Positions 1-9,524 of a DNA stretch of 64,000 nt are shown piece after piece (the first letter of the stretch is position 1; each line of letters opens with the position of its first letter). Source of the DNA: Mucilaginibacter boryungensis (lineage in GTDB: Bacteria > Bacteroidota > Bacteroidia > Sphingobacteriales > Sphingobacteriaceae). Under the pieces are notes generated by a model. That model had not been told where the DNA came from, made no database searches, and was given only the letters and a program-made list of their open reading frames with translations. The translations under genes and the position numbers were made by a program. Location: the NCBI RefSeq assembly GCF_015221995.1, contig NZ_JADFFM010000001.1, positions 1,674,001 through 1,738,000 on the forward strand. Direction: 5' to 3'.

Positions 1-1
1 G

Positions 2-2623
2 GGCTCACTTACCCAGGATAGTTCGCCATTATATGTTATTGATGGCGTGCCGATTGAAAACCCGGATAATAATATGATCGATCCGGCTAATATTGAAAGC
101 TTGTCGGTACTTAAAGATGCCTCGGCAACAGCCATATACGGTGCCCGCGGTGGTAATGGCGTAATTGTTATTACTACAAAAAGAGGACAAAAAGGCCCAT
201 CCAAGGTTGATTATAATGGATATTATGGCATTAACCAGCCCTATAAATTTTATAAACTGTTAAGCCCTTACGAGTTTGTCCGGTTAGCCTCCGACCAATT
301 TGGCGCCGCTAATAATCCGTACTTAAACGGCGGCAAAACTTTAGAAAGTTATAGAAATGTTAAGGGAACCGATTGGCAGGACCTGTTGATAAGAACAGGA
401 ACATCTAATAATCATTCTATTAACGTTTCCGGCGGTAACGACAATACGATATATTCCATGTCTGGTAATTATATCAAACAAACAGGTATCGTCCTCGCGT
501 CAGACTATACCAGGTACCAGGGGAAGATAACAATAGATCAGAAAGTGGGCAGCAAAGCAAAGGTGGGCGGATATTTAGCTTATACCGACAATATGACTAC
601 GGGTGGCGACCCATCACCAGGTGCAACATCTTCATTGTTTTTTAGTGCATATACTTATCGGCCTATAGCAATTCCGGCATTTTCCGATGTATTGATAGAA
701 GATCAATTATATGACCCGGAAAATACCTATCCAACAGACAGCCGACTGAACCCAGTAATATCATATGTAAATGAATTAAGGAAGAGGATCAATAAGAATA
801 TTATCGGCAGCGCATACGTAGATTATAATATACTTAAAAACTTAAAGCTAACCATAAAGGGTTCCATTAACTCTACCGATTACCGGCAGGAAGTATTTAA
901 TAATAGTAAAACCAGAAGCGGCGGTCAGTATAGCGCCTTGGGTGTTAATGGGTCTGTTTTGAACGGGAATATAGATATCTATACCAATACTAATTTGCTT
1001 CAATACAATGCCGTATTTGGACAAAAACATCATTTAAACGTACTATTGGGTACAGACATTCAACAAACCAATTACAAGACCTTTGGCTTGGGTGCAACCA
1101 ATATACCCGACGAAACATTAGGTATAAGCGGAATTGACGTAGGTATCGTACAACAAAACCTCGCGTCGGCCAGGCTATCAAGTAATTCATTAACATCGGG
1201 TTTCGGAAGTATCAATTATAATTTTGCGGGTAAGTATTATGCCACTGCTACTTTCCGTGCCGATGGTAGTTCCAAATTCATAAATAACAGGTGGGGTTAT
1301 TTCCCTTCAGGGGCTATCAAATGGAAAATAAGTGAGGAGAAATTCTTTAAAAAACAATTCATTATCTCCGATGCCAACATCAGGGCCAGCTATGGCGCTG
1401 CTGGTAATAACCGTGTGGGTGATTTTGATTATGCCGCGAATTTAAATTTCACAAGCCAGTTATATTTAAACGGCAGCTTAGTGGGTTTAAATGCTGTAAC
1501 CGGAACACTTGCTAACCCCAATTTGAAATGGGAAACAGATACGAAACAAAACCTGGCATTTGATTTAGGATTTTTTAAGGACCGCATTAATTTAACGGTA
1601 GATATTTATAAAAACAAAGTTAAAGATCTGCTTTATCGCACTCCGTTACCAGGTAATACTGGTTATTCATCAACTGTGAAAAATATTGCGAGCTTAAGTA
1701 ACAGGGGTGTTGAAATTTCGCTGGGTGCCGACATTATAAAAAATAAAAACTTTGAATACTCCACCAACTTTAATATATCATTCAATAAAAACAGGTTAGA
1801 AGCACTCTCAGACCCAACAGAAGAGGGCATAACAACTGCTGTAAACTGGGATGCAAACTTCACAACCGTTCCGGCTTTTATATCAAAAATAGGTGGCCCG
1901 CTTGGCCAGATATATGGTTACATATCTAAAGGGTTATATCAATTAGAGGATTTTGACAAACTTCCAAATGGCACTTATTCATTAAAAGGGAACTTGCCGC
2001 TTAACGGCCCAACGGTTACCAGGGCATCAATGGTGCCGGGCATGGAAAAATACGAAGATATTAATGGCGATGGTATTATAAACGATAATGATAAAACTGT
2101 GATAGGCAATGGCTACCCTATACATGTTGGAGGCTGGAGTAATAACTTCCGTTACAAAAACTTCGATTTGAACTTATTCTTCCAATGGTCATACGGGAAT
2201 GACATCATAAACGCTAACCGCATATGGTTTACTGGTGGTGAAATTACGTTCAGGTCAAATTACGGGCCCCAAAACGCTTTTGCAGATTATGCTAACCGCT
2301 GGACATTTACTAACACCAACACAGATATAGCAAGGGTAGGGCAAAACGCCTCGGTATACTCAACGCGGTATGTTGAAGATGGCTCATATATCCGCTTGAA
2401 AACATTTAATATCGGTTATAATTTTTCAAAAAAACTACTATCAAAATATAATATTACCAGGCTAAGGGTATATATCTCTGCCGCAAATTTAATCACTTTA
2501 ACTGGGTATAAGGGCTATGATCCTGAAGTGTCAACTTATTCAACAGCCTTAAGCCCGGCGTTAGATTATTCAAGCTACCCACGGCCTATCACAATTACAG
2601 GTGGTATCAATTTAACCCTTTAA
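2..2623 (+). CDS. SusC/RagA-type TonB-dependent outer membrane transporter, 5'-truncated by window edge
   Basis: The frame is open from base 2, so the first ATG/GTG near base 47 is internal and the N-terminus (signal peptide, carboxypeptidase-like domain, TonB box) lies outside the window. The visible part starts in the plug domain with [12 protein letters not shown] and the SusC hallmark [20 protein letters not shown], followed by about 750 residues of beta-barrel strands. Residues near the middle of the last third ([19 protein letters not shown]) are the typical SusC calcium-loop-like segment. It would import oligosaccharides across the outer membrane together with the SusD-like protein 16 bases downstream. 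The glycan cannot be read from the sequence. It heads a long co-directional run of carbohydrate genes, so it is probably the first or second gene of that locus. Confidence 0.95.
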   Translation, partial: GSLTQDSSPLYVIDGVPIENPDNNMIDPANIESLSVLKDASATAIYGARGGNGVIVITTKRGQKGPSKVDYNGYYGINQPYKFYKLLSPYEFVRLASDQFGAANNPYLNGGKTLESYRNVKGTDWQDLLIRTGTSNNHSINVSGGNDNTIYSMSGNYIKQTGIVLASDYTRYQGKITIDQKVGSKAKVGGYLAYTDNMTTGGDPSPGATSSLFFSAYTYRPIAIPAFSDVLIEDQLYDPENTYPTDSRLNPVISYVNELRKRINKNIIGSAYVDYNILKNLKLTIKGSINSTDYRQEVFNNSKTRSGGQYSALGVNGSVLNGNIDIYTNTNLLQYNAVFGQKHHLNVLLGTDIQQTNYKTFGLGATNIPDETLGISGIDVGIVQQNLASARLSSNSLTSGFGSINYNFAGKYYATATFRADGSSKFINNRWGYFPSGAIKWKISEEKFFKKQFIISDANIRASYGAAGNNRVGDFDYAANLNFTSQLYLNGSLVGLNAVTGTLANPNLKWETDTKQNLAFDLGFFKDRINLTVDIYKNKVKDLLYRTPLPGNTGYSSTVKNIASLSNRGVEISLGADIIKNKNFEYSTNFNISFNKNRLEALSDPTEEGITTAVNWDANFTTVPAFISKIGGPLGQIYGYISKGLYQLEDFDKLPNGTYSLKGNLPLNGPTVTRASMVPGMEKYEDINGDGIINDNDKTVIGNGYPIHVGGWSNNFRYKNFDLNLFFQWSYGNDIINANRIWFTGGEITFRSNYGPQNAFADYANRWTFTNTNTDIARVGQNASVYSTRYVEDGSYIRLKTFNIGYNFSKKLLSKYNITRLRVYISAANLITLTGYKGYDPEVSTYSTALSPALDYSSYPRPITITGGINLTL

Positions 2624-2639
2624 TTAAACTATTGAAGCA

Positions 2640-4265
2640 ATGAAAAAAATATTCATCACAAGTTTTATCACCCTTGCCATTATTTGCGGGGGATGTAAAA
2701 AAATATTGGATACCAAACCTCAGGACTTTTTATCACCCGATACTTATTTCAACAAAGCAGCCGATGCGACTGCGGCATTGAATGCAGCATGGCAAATGCT
2801 GACAAAAAAAGAAATGTATGGCGGTACTTATCAGTTTCGGTATGAAACAACCGATGATTGTTACACCAATTTGTCACAGAATTTTCCAGCAAACCTGGGT
2901 ATCGATGCAGCAAACTCGCAATATGCTGTTAGATGGAATTATCTATATCAAACCATTCAATATATTAATATTTTACTGGTTAACCTGCCACGTGTACCTA
3001 TGGATGAAACCCAAAGAGGGATTATACGTGGCGAAGGTTTGTTTTTACGCGGTTTCCTTTATTATGAGTTAGTAAAAGAATGGGGCCCGGTTCCATTACG
3101 GTTAACACCCACTGCAGACCCTAACGATGTTAATCTGGCGGGTTCGCCAATTAAGGATATTTATGCACAGGTGTTAAAGGATTTAACAGAGGCTGAAGCA
3201 TTAGTGCCAACCACGGCGAGCGCTATGTATGGTGGCGCTGGTTATGCGGCTAAGACTACTGTCGAGGCTATACTGGCGCGTGTTTGCTTAAGTATGGCTG
3301 GTTTTCCCCTAAATGATGTTTCAAAATACCAGGACGCCAAAAATTGGGCACAGAAAGTAGTCGATTCGCATGAACATGCTTTGAACCCCGATTTTACGCA
3401 GGTTTTTATAAACTACGCAGCAGGTATTATCGACAAAAAGGAATCGCTTTGGGAAATTGATTTTAATTATGTTGCCAGCAATTCGGCCGCGTCAGGTTAT
3501 ATTGGTTACCTGGATGGTATTAGAAACTCTAACGTGCCTTTCGGTAATGCATCAGGTCAATATGGTGTAACCAGGAAGTTAATTCTGTCATACGGCCCGT
3601 ATAGCGCCAATAAAGACCTGCGCCGCGATTGGACCTGCACTCCATGGTTTTGGACTGGTAACGTGTCTACTGCGGACTTACCTGCTAATAAAACATTTTT
3701 TACATCCGCACAACTTTACGAGCGATATTTTGCCAAATTCAGGTTATACTATTGCCCGCTTCCTAATGCCGTTTCTGGTCAAAGCCCAATTAACTGGCCA
3801 ATGGTGCGCTATTCCGACGTTTTATTGATGTTGGCTGAAGCCGAAAATCAGTTGAACGGCCCTACAGCGTTAGCTTATTCCTGCATTAACCAGGTGCGGG
3901 AAAGGGGATGGGGCAAAATGTTACCAGGTGCGACCAATATTACGGAAGCCGATGAACCTGCAGGCTTATCTAAAGACGCATTTCAACAGGAAATACAGAT
4001 GGAGCGTTTCCGCGAACTGGCGGGGGAGGCTTTAAGAAAACAGGATTTGATAAGATGGGGGATCTTTGTATCCAGCATCAAGGGATTACTATCAGACATA
4101 CTTGATACAACTGCGCCTGCCGAAACTAACCGGGGTACCGCAAGTGGCAGTGCCTATTTTGCAGTGAACGCTTTAAACAAGGTATCAGACCGCGACCTTT
4201 TGTGGCCAATGCCGGCTTCTGAACTGCAGTATAATAAGCTGCTGGTGCAAAACAAAGGTTGGTAA
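2640..4265 (+). CDS. SusD/RagB-family outer membrane glycan-binding lipoprotein
   Basis: The 541-residue protein begins with a lipoprotein signal ending in CGGCKK (Cys16 or Cys19 lipidated). A SusD N-terminal segment with KILDTKPQDFLSPDTYF follows, then helical TPR-like regions and a SusD C-terminal half with VRYSDVLLMLAEAENQL and ERFRELAGEALRKQDLIRWG. These are standard SusD landmarks. It should sit on the cell surface as the lid of the SusC transporter encoded 16 bases upstream and bind the oligosaccharide before import. The length is normal for the family. The ATG at 2640 is chosen because it gives the lipoprotein signal. The ligand is not predictable. Confidence 0.95.
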   Translation: MKKIFITSFITLAIICGGCKKILDTKPQDFLSPDTYFNKAADATAALNAAWQMLTKKEMYGGTYQFRYETTDDCYTNLSQNFPANLGIDAANSQYAVRWNYLYQTIQYINILLVNLPRVPMDETQRGIIRGEGLFLRGFLYYELVKEWGPVPLRLTPTADPNDVNLAGSPIKDIYAQVLKDLTEAEALVPTTASAMYGGAGYAAKTTVEAILARVCLSMAGFPLNDVSKYQDAKNWAQKVVDSHEHALNPDFTQVFINYAAGIIDKKESLWEIDFNYVASNSAASGYIGYLDGIRNSNVPFGNASGQYGVTRKLILSYGPYSANKDLRRDWTCTPWFWTGNVSTADLPANKTFFTSAQLYERYFAKFRLYYCPLPNAVSGQSPINWPMVRYSDVLLMLAEAENQLNGPTALAYSCINQVRERGWGKMLPGATNITEADEPAGLSKDAFQQEIQMERFRELAGEALRKQDLIRWGIFVSSIKGLLSDILDTTAPAETNRGTASGSAYFAVNALNKVSDRDLLWPMPASELQYNKLLVQNKGW

Positions 4266-4284
4266 ATAATAATCACATTATATT

Positions 4285-5208
4285 ATGAGAAAATATTCAA
4301 CATATCTATATAAATATTACCTGGCTATAACAGTAGTGGCACTGGTATTTTCATCTTGTAAAAAGCAAAGCATACTTACACCAAATTTTGATGTAACTGT
4401 GGCCAAAACCACCTTTAATGTGGGGGAGCCTATTGTATTCAGCTTTACAGGTACTGCTGATGTAGTGACATTGTTTTCGGGCGCCAGCGGGGCGGAATAC
4501 AGGTATAAGGACCGGATTACAGCTAACGGTAAACCACAAATGCAGTTTACCTCATACCGTACGGGTGCAAGTACCCAAACCAATACGCTCAGTGTGCTGG
4601 TGTCCAGGGATTTCACCAATGTTTATGATATAGATAATTTGCAGAAGGCAACGTGGACAGATATTACCTCGCGTGCAACTTTATCGACAGGAGTGGATAA
4701 TACACCATCGGGTGTAATTGACCTGAGCGATCAGTTAACGCCAAATGTGCCGGTATATATTGCTTTCAGGTATACCGCAAAAAAAGACGCTGCTGTTGCA
4801 CAACCTACGTGGGCAATTAAAAATTTAGCTGTTAATAATATTGCGGCCGATGGTACCAATATCCCTATAGCGGCACAGGCTGCCACTAACGGGATTGCCT
4901 GGGGGACGTTAAGTGTATTAAATTCTGCAAACTTATGGAACGTTACTACCACCGTATTAACATTTACCGGTGGGGCCATTAATGCCGATGACAACGAGGA
5001 CTGGGTGATCAGTCAGCCTATACAATTAGACCGGGCGCCGCGTGCTGTAGGTGTAAGTATTAAAACCAGTGCGACAACAAGGCTAACCACTTATACTTTC
5101 GCGGGTTATGCAACTGCCGGAACTTATACAGCAACATTTGAAGCTATAAACGCTAATAAGTGGGATGAAAAATCAACGGTAAAGGAATTTACTTTCACCG
5201 TTAAATAA
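4285..5208 (+). CDS. DUF5017-like surface lipoprotein of the SusCD locus
   Basis: The 307-residue protein has a lipoprotein signal with Cys25 (VFSSCKK) followed by a beta-rich body. Residues about 30-105 form an Ig/PKD-like sheet (NVGEPIVFSFTGTADVVTLF, then EYRYKDR) that matches my memory of DUF5017 proteins found beside SusD genes. A second beta sandwich follows to the C-terminus (ends TVKEFTFTVK). No catalytic motif is seen. Position directly after SusD (19 bases) suggests an accessory surface glycan-binding protein, comparable in role to SusE/SusF-type proteins but not demonstrably homologous. The family assignment is from recalled pattern, so moderate confidence; lipoprotein status is firmer. 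Confidence 0.7.
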   Translation: MRKYSTYLYKYYLAITVVALVFSSCKKQSILTPNFDVTVAKTTFNVGEPIVFSFTGTADVVTLFSGASGAEYRYKDRITANGKPQMQFTSYRTGASTQTNTLSVLVSRDFTNVYDIDNLQKATWTDITSRATLSTGVDNTPSGVIDLSDQLTPNVPVYIAFRYTAKKDAAVAQPTWAIKNLAVNNIAADGTNIPIAAQAATNGIAWGTLSVLNSANLWNVTTTVLTFTGGAINADDNEDWVISQPIQLDRAPRAVGVSIKTSATTRLTTYTFAGYATAGTYTATFEAINANKWDEKSTVKEFTFTVK

Positions 5209-5218
5209 CACAGATGGT

Positions 5219-6652
5219 ATGAAAATCGCAATTAATATAACCAGGGCCATAGCGTATGCCATAATGGCCATATTTGTAATCAATATAACAGCCTGCAAAA
5301 AGCTGACCTCGTATGATTATCCATCAGCTACAGGCACACCTTATGAAATTATAAGCAACGATGGTAATTTTTCCACCTTTAAATCAGCAGTTGATAAAGC
5401 AGGTTTAGCAGATATGTTAAGTGGAAAAGACGAGTATACCATATTTGCCCCTACTAATTCGGCATTTATTAATGCAGGCTATACAGCAGCAGTACTGCAA
5501 GCAATGCTAAGCGCCGATGTAGCCGTATTGGTTAAAAATCATATCGTTTCAGGTAAAATTGATGTTAATACGTTAAGTACCAGTCAAAACGCAACTGCAG
5601 TAAGCGGGTTCAGTCTTAATCTGCAAAAAATAGGGAATTTAAAGTATGTAAACGGCGGGGATATCCTTAATCCAAGCATGCCTGTAACAAACGGATTTTT
5701 AAACGTTACTAATACCTTATTGACATCAAAAGCAACATTAAATGATGCCATAAATACCTATGTAAATTCAGGGAATGCGCAACTTACTTATTTGGCGGCG
5801 GCCATTGCACGCGCCAGCACAGGCAGTACAAACTTTACAGCGTTGCTCACCGGAACGACTCCTTATACATTACTGGCCCCTAATAATGGTGCTTTTATTG
5901 ATGGTGGGTACGCTACAATAGCAGCAATAAATGCTGCCGCGCCCGATGTTTTAGGCAATATTTTAAAATATCACTTAATTGCAGGTGCTAAATTTACTAC
6001 TGCTTTTGATAGCGTGCCTGTTACGGCTTATAACGGAAACCCGATATATTTTGATAAAGTAAATAGAAATATTAGCCCTACTGTTACACAGGCTACAAAT
6101 ATAACCGCTTGGTATGCTAATGGGATAACCTTTGGAAATGGTGTACCTGCTAATATTATGGCTAAAAATGGTGTTTTGCATATGGTTTCCAGGTTGTTGC
6201 CTACGCCAGTGACGGTAACAACATTAGATCGTATTAACACTGATGCCACACTTACCATGTTTTATGCATTGATACAACGCGCCAGTACAGCCGATCCAAA
6301 ATTTAATTTTGCAACAATGCTGGCTGACCCATTACATACCTATACAGTTTTTGCGGTTAATAACACTGGATTACAAGCTGCAGGGTACGCTAATGTAGCA
6401 GCAATTAATGCTGAAAATCCGCTTACCCTGGCTGCTATTTTGAAGCTCCATATCATTCCAAAAAGGATCAATAATATCAATATTGCTGATAACGGGGCTG
6501 TAACAACCATTGCAGGGACAAATATTACTTTCTTATTAACAGGCGGCTTTAAAGTCCAGGGGCCGTCAAACTCAACATCAATACCGGTAATTACCCCAAA
6601 TGTGGTAACTACCACTGGTTTGTTGAATATTATTGGCGCGGTAATAAAATAG
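5219..6652 (+). CDS. Lipoprotein with three fasciclin (FAS1) domains
   Basis: The 477-residue protein has a lipoprotein signal with Cys26 (NITACKK). Three FAS1 repeats follow at about residues 40-178, 180-332 and 333-477. Each carries the FAS1 hallmark of a T-x-F/L-A-P/V-N-N/T segment (YTIFAPTNSAF, YTLLAPNNGAF, YTVFAVNNTGL) and a closing V-L-H/LLNI strand. The third repeat has lost the proline of the motif. FAS1 domains are adhesion or binding modules and no enzyme motif is visible. It starts 10 bases after the DUF5017-like gene, so it is most likely co-transcribed and exposed at the surface as an extra binding or scaffolding protein of the SusCD complex. The ligand is unknown. Confidence 0.88.
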   Translation: MKIAINITRAIAYAIMAIFVINITACKKLTSYDYPSATGTPYEIISNDGNFSTFKSAVDKAGLADMLSGKDEYTIFAPTNSAFINAGYTAAVLQAMLSADVAVLVKNHIVSGKIDVNTLSTSQNATAVSGFSLNLQKIGNLKYVNGGDILNPSMPVTNGFLNVTNTLLTSKATLNDAINTYVNSGNAQLTYLAAAIARASTGSTNFTALLTGTTPYTLLAPNNGAFIDGGYATIAAINAAAPDVLGNILKYHLIAGAKFTTAFDSVPVTAYNGNPIYFDKVNRNISPTVTQATNITAWYANGITFGNGVPANIMAKNGVLHMVSRLLPTPVTVTTLDRINTDATLTMFYALIQRASTADPKFNFATMLADPLHTYTVFAVNNTGLQAAGYANVAAINAENPLTLAAILKLHIIPKRINNINIADNGAVTTIAGTNITFLLTGGFKVQGPSNSTSIPVITPNVVTTTGLLNIIGAVIK

Positions 6653-6780
6653 CAGCAGTCAGGTTGGCCGCGTAGCAGCTGGATCAGCATATTTCGGGTT
6701 TATCTGGTGATTGGAATAAAATGCTGTTTCAGACCAGTTATTTGCGTCAGATTAATAAGTAAGATGGAAGTAAACTACCT

Positions 6781-8145
6781 ATGATGAGAAAAGACATATT
6801 GTTTTTTGTTTGTGGTTGCCTGTTATTTGGCTGTAATACCTCAAAAAAAGTAATTAATAATGTACAAACTGTCGAAGAACCAGGCTCACGGTTGTCTGTT
6901 CCTCTTGTCTTAGAACAAGGCGTACCGGTGTATAGCGTAACAAAAATAAACTATAAGCGCAATAATAAACCCGTATTTAATATCCTGTTTGGCCAACCTG
7001 TAGTAGTAAGCGTAGCCTCAAAACCCGAAAAATGGGGCTTTTTCCAGTTCCCCAAAATAGGTTATAAGCAAAACGGGTTATTGCAAGCTAAATGGAACAT
7101 GAAACCTGATGCTATGTCGGCCTATGGCATGGATAACTCGGGCTCTGCCACTTCAGCAGACGGCGGTAAAACATGGAACTTGCAGGAAAAAGATGAAATA
7201 ACCCCCGAGGTTACACTACCTAATGGCGACAAACTGCAAATATTTACCCCAAAACCCATAAAAACAGATAGTCTGAATATGCCCAAACCTTTATTAACGG
7301 GCGCATCAACCGATACCTATAATGCCAAAACAGTTTACAACTATTACCGGCTTAATGATTTACCGGCCAACTGTCAGGCAGTATATATTAAACGCCTGAA
7401 AAAAGGTGAAACCGAATGGAAGGATGAGCAGGATAAATTATATGATGCTAAAGCTGCAAGGCACACCACAAAAGGGCTGTTGCCTGTGGTTTGGTGGGGC
7501 GATATGCATATCGCCAATGATGGATCTGTTATTGCAGGTATATATCCTGGTAGTTTAATAAGGGATAATGGCACTATAGATCCAAAGTCGGGCGTATTCT
7601 TTTACCGCTCTACAGATAACGGGCATTCCTGGTATATACAAGGCAGGATACCTTATCATGCAGATACACTTGCAGATGTTAAAGGCAATAAACGTATGGG
7701 CTTTACCGAGCCGGCATTTGAAATATTAAAAGACGGGACATTTTTATGTGTTATCCGTACTACCGATGGTGTAGGCATTGGGCCAATGTATGCCAGCTAT
7801 TCAAAGGATATGGGTAAAACCTGGACCAAGCCCCGGGTTATTGCGGCAAATGGCGTTTTACCGCGGTTGTTACAATTAGATAACGGGGTGGTGGTGCTGT
7901 GCTCGGGTCGACCCGGGGTACAACTACGGTTCTCTGAAAATGGTAAAGGTGACACCTGGACCGAACCGTTTGAAATGCTGCCGTTTGTAAATGAAAAGGA
8001 TGAGGTTTCCTGCGGCTATACTGGTTTGATCCCTACCGGTGAGGATTCTTTCCTGATGGTTTATTCGGATTTTAAATATAAAACTCCTGATGGGAATATC
8101 AGGAAAGCGATTAAAGTTCGTCAGGTTACAGTCAAACCCAATTAG
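6781..8145 (+). CDS. Sialidase-like (BNR/Asp-box) beta-propeller lipoprotein
   Basis: The 454-residue protein carries a lipoprotein signal with Cys18 (LLFGCNTSKK). Asp-box-like repeats are visible at SADGGKTWN, STDNGHSWY and SKDMGKTWT, with a weaker SENGKGDTWT near the C-terminus, giving a six-bladed sialidase fold. The N-terminal (F/Y)RIP arginine motif of true GH33 sialidases is not apparent, so sialic acid as the substrate should not be assumed. A segment of about 90 residues (about 110-200) is inserted between blades. It lies 128 bases after the fasciclin gene, probably in the same transcription unit. It is likely a surface or periplasmic glycan hydrolase or lyase of this locus; the fold is well supported, the reaction is not. 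Confidence 0.8.
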   Translation: MMRKDILFFVCGCLLFGCNTSKKVINNVQTVEEPGSRLSVPLVLEQGVPVYSVTKINYKRNNKPVFNILFGQPVVVSVASKPEKWGFFQFPKIGYKQNGLLQAKWNMKPDAMSAYGMDNSGSATSADGGKTWNLQEKDEITPEVTLPNGDKLQIFTPKPIKTDSLNMPKPLLTGASTDTYNAKTVYNYYRLNDLPANCQAVYIKRLKKGETEWKDEQDKLYDAKAARHTTKGLLPVVWWGDMHIANDGSVIAGIYPGSLIRDNGTIDPKSGVFFYRSTDNGHSWYIQGRIPYHADTLADVKGNKRMGFTEPAFEILKDGTFLCVIRTTDGVGIGPMYASYSKDMGKTWTKPRVIAANGVLPRLLQLDNGVVVLCSGRPGVQLRFSENGKGDTWTEPFEMLPFVNEKDEVSCGYTGLIPTGEDSFLMVYSDFKYKTPDGNIRKAIKVRQVTVKPN

Positions 8146-8217
8146 CCTACAATGGCATCTTACAAAAAAGTACTATCAATACAAATGAAAGTATTATTAA
8201 TGCTTATCCCGTTAGTT

Positions 8218-8225
8218 TAAATTTG
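8218..8225 (+). promoter_or_regulatory. Candidate Bacteroidota -7 promoter element
   Basis: TAAATTTG matches the TAnnTTTG -7 consensus of Bacteroidota housekeeping promoters. It lies 46 bases before the ATG of the enolase-superfamily gene, inside the 126-base gap after the propeller lipoprotein gene. No clear TTG at -33 was seen, so this is only a candidate internal promoter of the locus. Confidence 0.35.
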
Positions 8226-8271
8226 ATTAGTACCACGCCGGTGTAATGTTACCGGGTAATGTTTCTATCAG

Positions 8272-9516
8272 ATGAAAATTGTTGACGTAAAAACTATTTT
8301 GCTTACCGGCCCCTGTACCAATGACCCCTACCTTTCAGAGGCACGTAAAGTACGCAGTGCGGCTTTTATTGAGATAAAAACCGATAGCGGTTTAACCGGG
8401 CTTGGAGAGACTTATGCGGGATATTTTTTTCCGGAGGGTGTGCCCGAAATAGTAGAGTTTTTTAAACCTATACTTTTAGGCAATAACGTTGATGATATCC
8501 CGGGCCTTTGGGCAAAAATGTACCATTGCGGCAATTTTTGGTGCCGTGTTGGCTTGGGCGCCATAGTACTTTGCGGTATTGAAGCCGCACTGTGGGATTT
8601 GAAGGGAAAACAAGAAAACCTGCCGGTATGGAAACTGCTGCAGAAAAAATGGAAACCGGAGTTCACTACGCCTACAATTATCCATGATAAATTGCCCTGC
8701 TACGCCACCGGCGGGCCAAGTAACTACCCGCTGGATAAATTGGCAGGTAAAATAGATTTTTATAATTCCTTAGGTTTTAACGGGATGAAGATAGGGGCTG
8801 GTGCATATTATAAAGACCAGGGCTTCAACATTCCATCGGATGCTAACGAGGCTGCCGACCTGGAATCGGAGAAAATGGCTTATCTACGTCAGCAATTTGG
8901 TAATAACCTGTGGCTAATGATGGATGCCCACATGGGCAATAGCGCTGTAACCACCTGGGGATTGGAAACAGCTACGGCAGTAGCTAAGGCGATGGAGCCA
9001 TTTAACTTATATTTCCTTGAAGAACCATTACATTATACCTGCCCTGATCTTTATAGCGAATTGTGTAAAAACACCACAACGCCTATTGCGGGCGGTGAAT
9101 GTTTAACCGCTGTTTGTGAATGGCAGACATTTATAGAACAGAAAAGCTTCCACATCGGTCAGCCGGATGCTTCTTTTACAGCCGGGTTAGACCAATTTAT
9201 GCAGGTAGCCGCCAGTTTAGATAAAACCGGGCGCAAAATAGCACCGCATGCCTGGGGCGCAGGCGCATCGCAAATGCAGAATGTGCATTGTGGTTTTGCC
9301 TGCCCTAATACAACGATACTGGAAGTGGCGCCGGCTTATGGGCCATTGCACAGCGAGGTGATTGGCGATAGCCTGCAAATAAAAAATGGCTATGCGTTAC
9401 CACCAGAAAAACCGGGCTTAGGTATTGAGCTTACTGAAGCCACTATAAAACGCTTCCCGTTTGAGCGCGGCACCGGCGAATTTAACAGCGTGCCCGGTAA
9501 AATTTTAACCAAATAA
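8272..9516 (+). CDS. Mandelate racemase/muconate lactonizing enzyme family sugar-acid dehydratase
   Basis: The 414-residue cytoplasmic protein has the enolase-superfamily N-terminal cap (about 1-130) and TIM barrel. Visible active-site positions are Lys173 (GFNGMKIGAG), metal ligands Asp218 (LMMDAHMGN), Glu250/251 (FLEEPL) and Glu276 (IAGGEC), and a His-Asp dyad of Asp299 (GQPDAS) and His326 (APHAWG). That layout fits the mandelate racemase subgroup, whose members include galactonate, fuconate, rhamnonate and gluconate dehydratases. By family knowledge it abstracts the alpha proton of a sugar acid and eliminates water to a 2-keto-3-deoxy acid. The D-2-hydroxyacid dehydrogenase gene follows 8 bases later, which supports a sugar-acid pathway. 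The exact acid is not determined. Confidence 0.88.
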   Translation: MKIVDVKTILLTGPCTNDPYLSEARKVRSAAFIEIKTDSGLTGLGETYAGYFFPEGVPEIVEFFKPILLGNNVDDIPGLWAKMYHCGNFWCRVGLGAIVLCGIEAALWDLKGKQENLPVWKLLQKKWKPEFTTPTIIHDKLPCYATGGPSNYPLDKLAGKIDFYNSLGFNGMKIGAGAYYKDQGFNIPSDANEAADLESEKMAYLRQQFGNNLWLMMDAHMGNSAVTTWGLETATAVAKAMEPFNLYFLEEPLHYTCPDLYSELCKNTTTPIAGGECLTAVCEWQTFIEQKSFHIGQPDASFTAGLDQFMQVAASLDKTGRKIAPHAWGAGASQMQNVHCGFACPNTTILEVAPAYGPLHSEVIGDSLQIKNGYALPPEKPGLGIELTEATIKRFPFERGTGEFNSVPGKILTK

Positions 9517-9524
9517 CATCGGCT

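Noticed and set aside
6653..6780. Short stop-bounded stretch reading like a protein tail (ends SYLRQINK) between the fasciclin and propeller genes
   Set aside because: It has an in-frame stop at its beginning, no start and no recognisable family; it may be a relic, but it is too short to support.
8152..8220. 22-codon hydrophobic frame (MASYKKVLSIQMKVLLML...) after the propeller lipoprotein gene
   Set aside because: It resembles a signal-peptide remnant, but is too short, and its end overlaps the candidate -7 element; no support for a real peptide.
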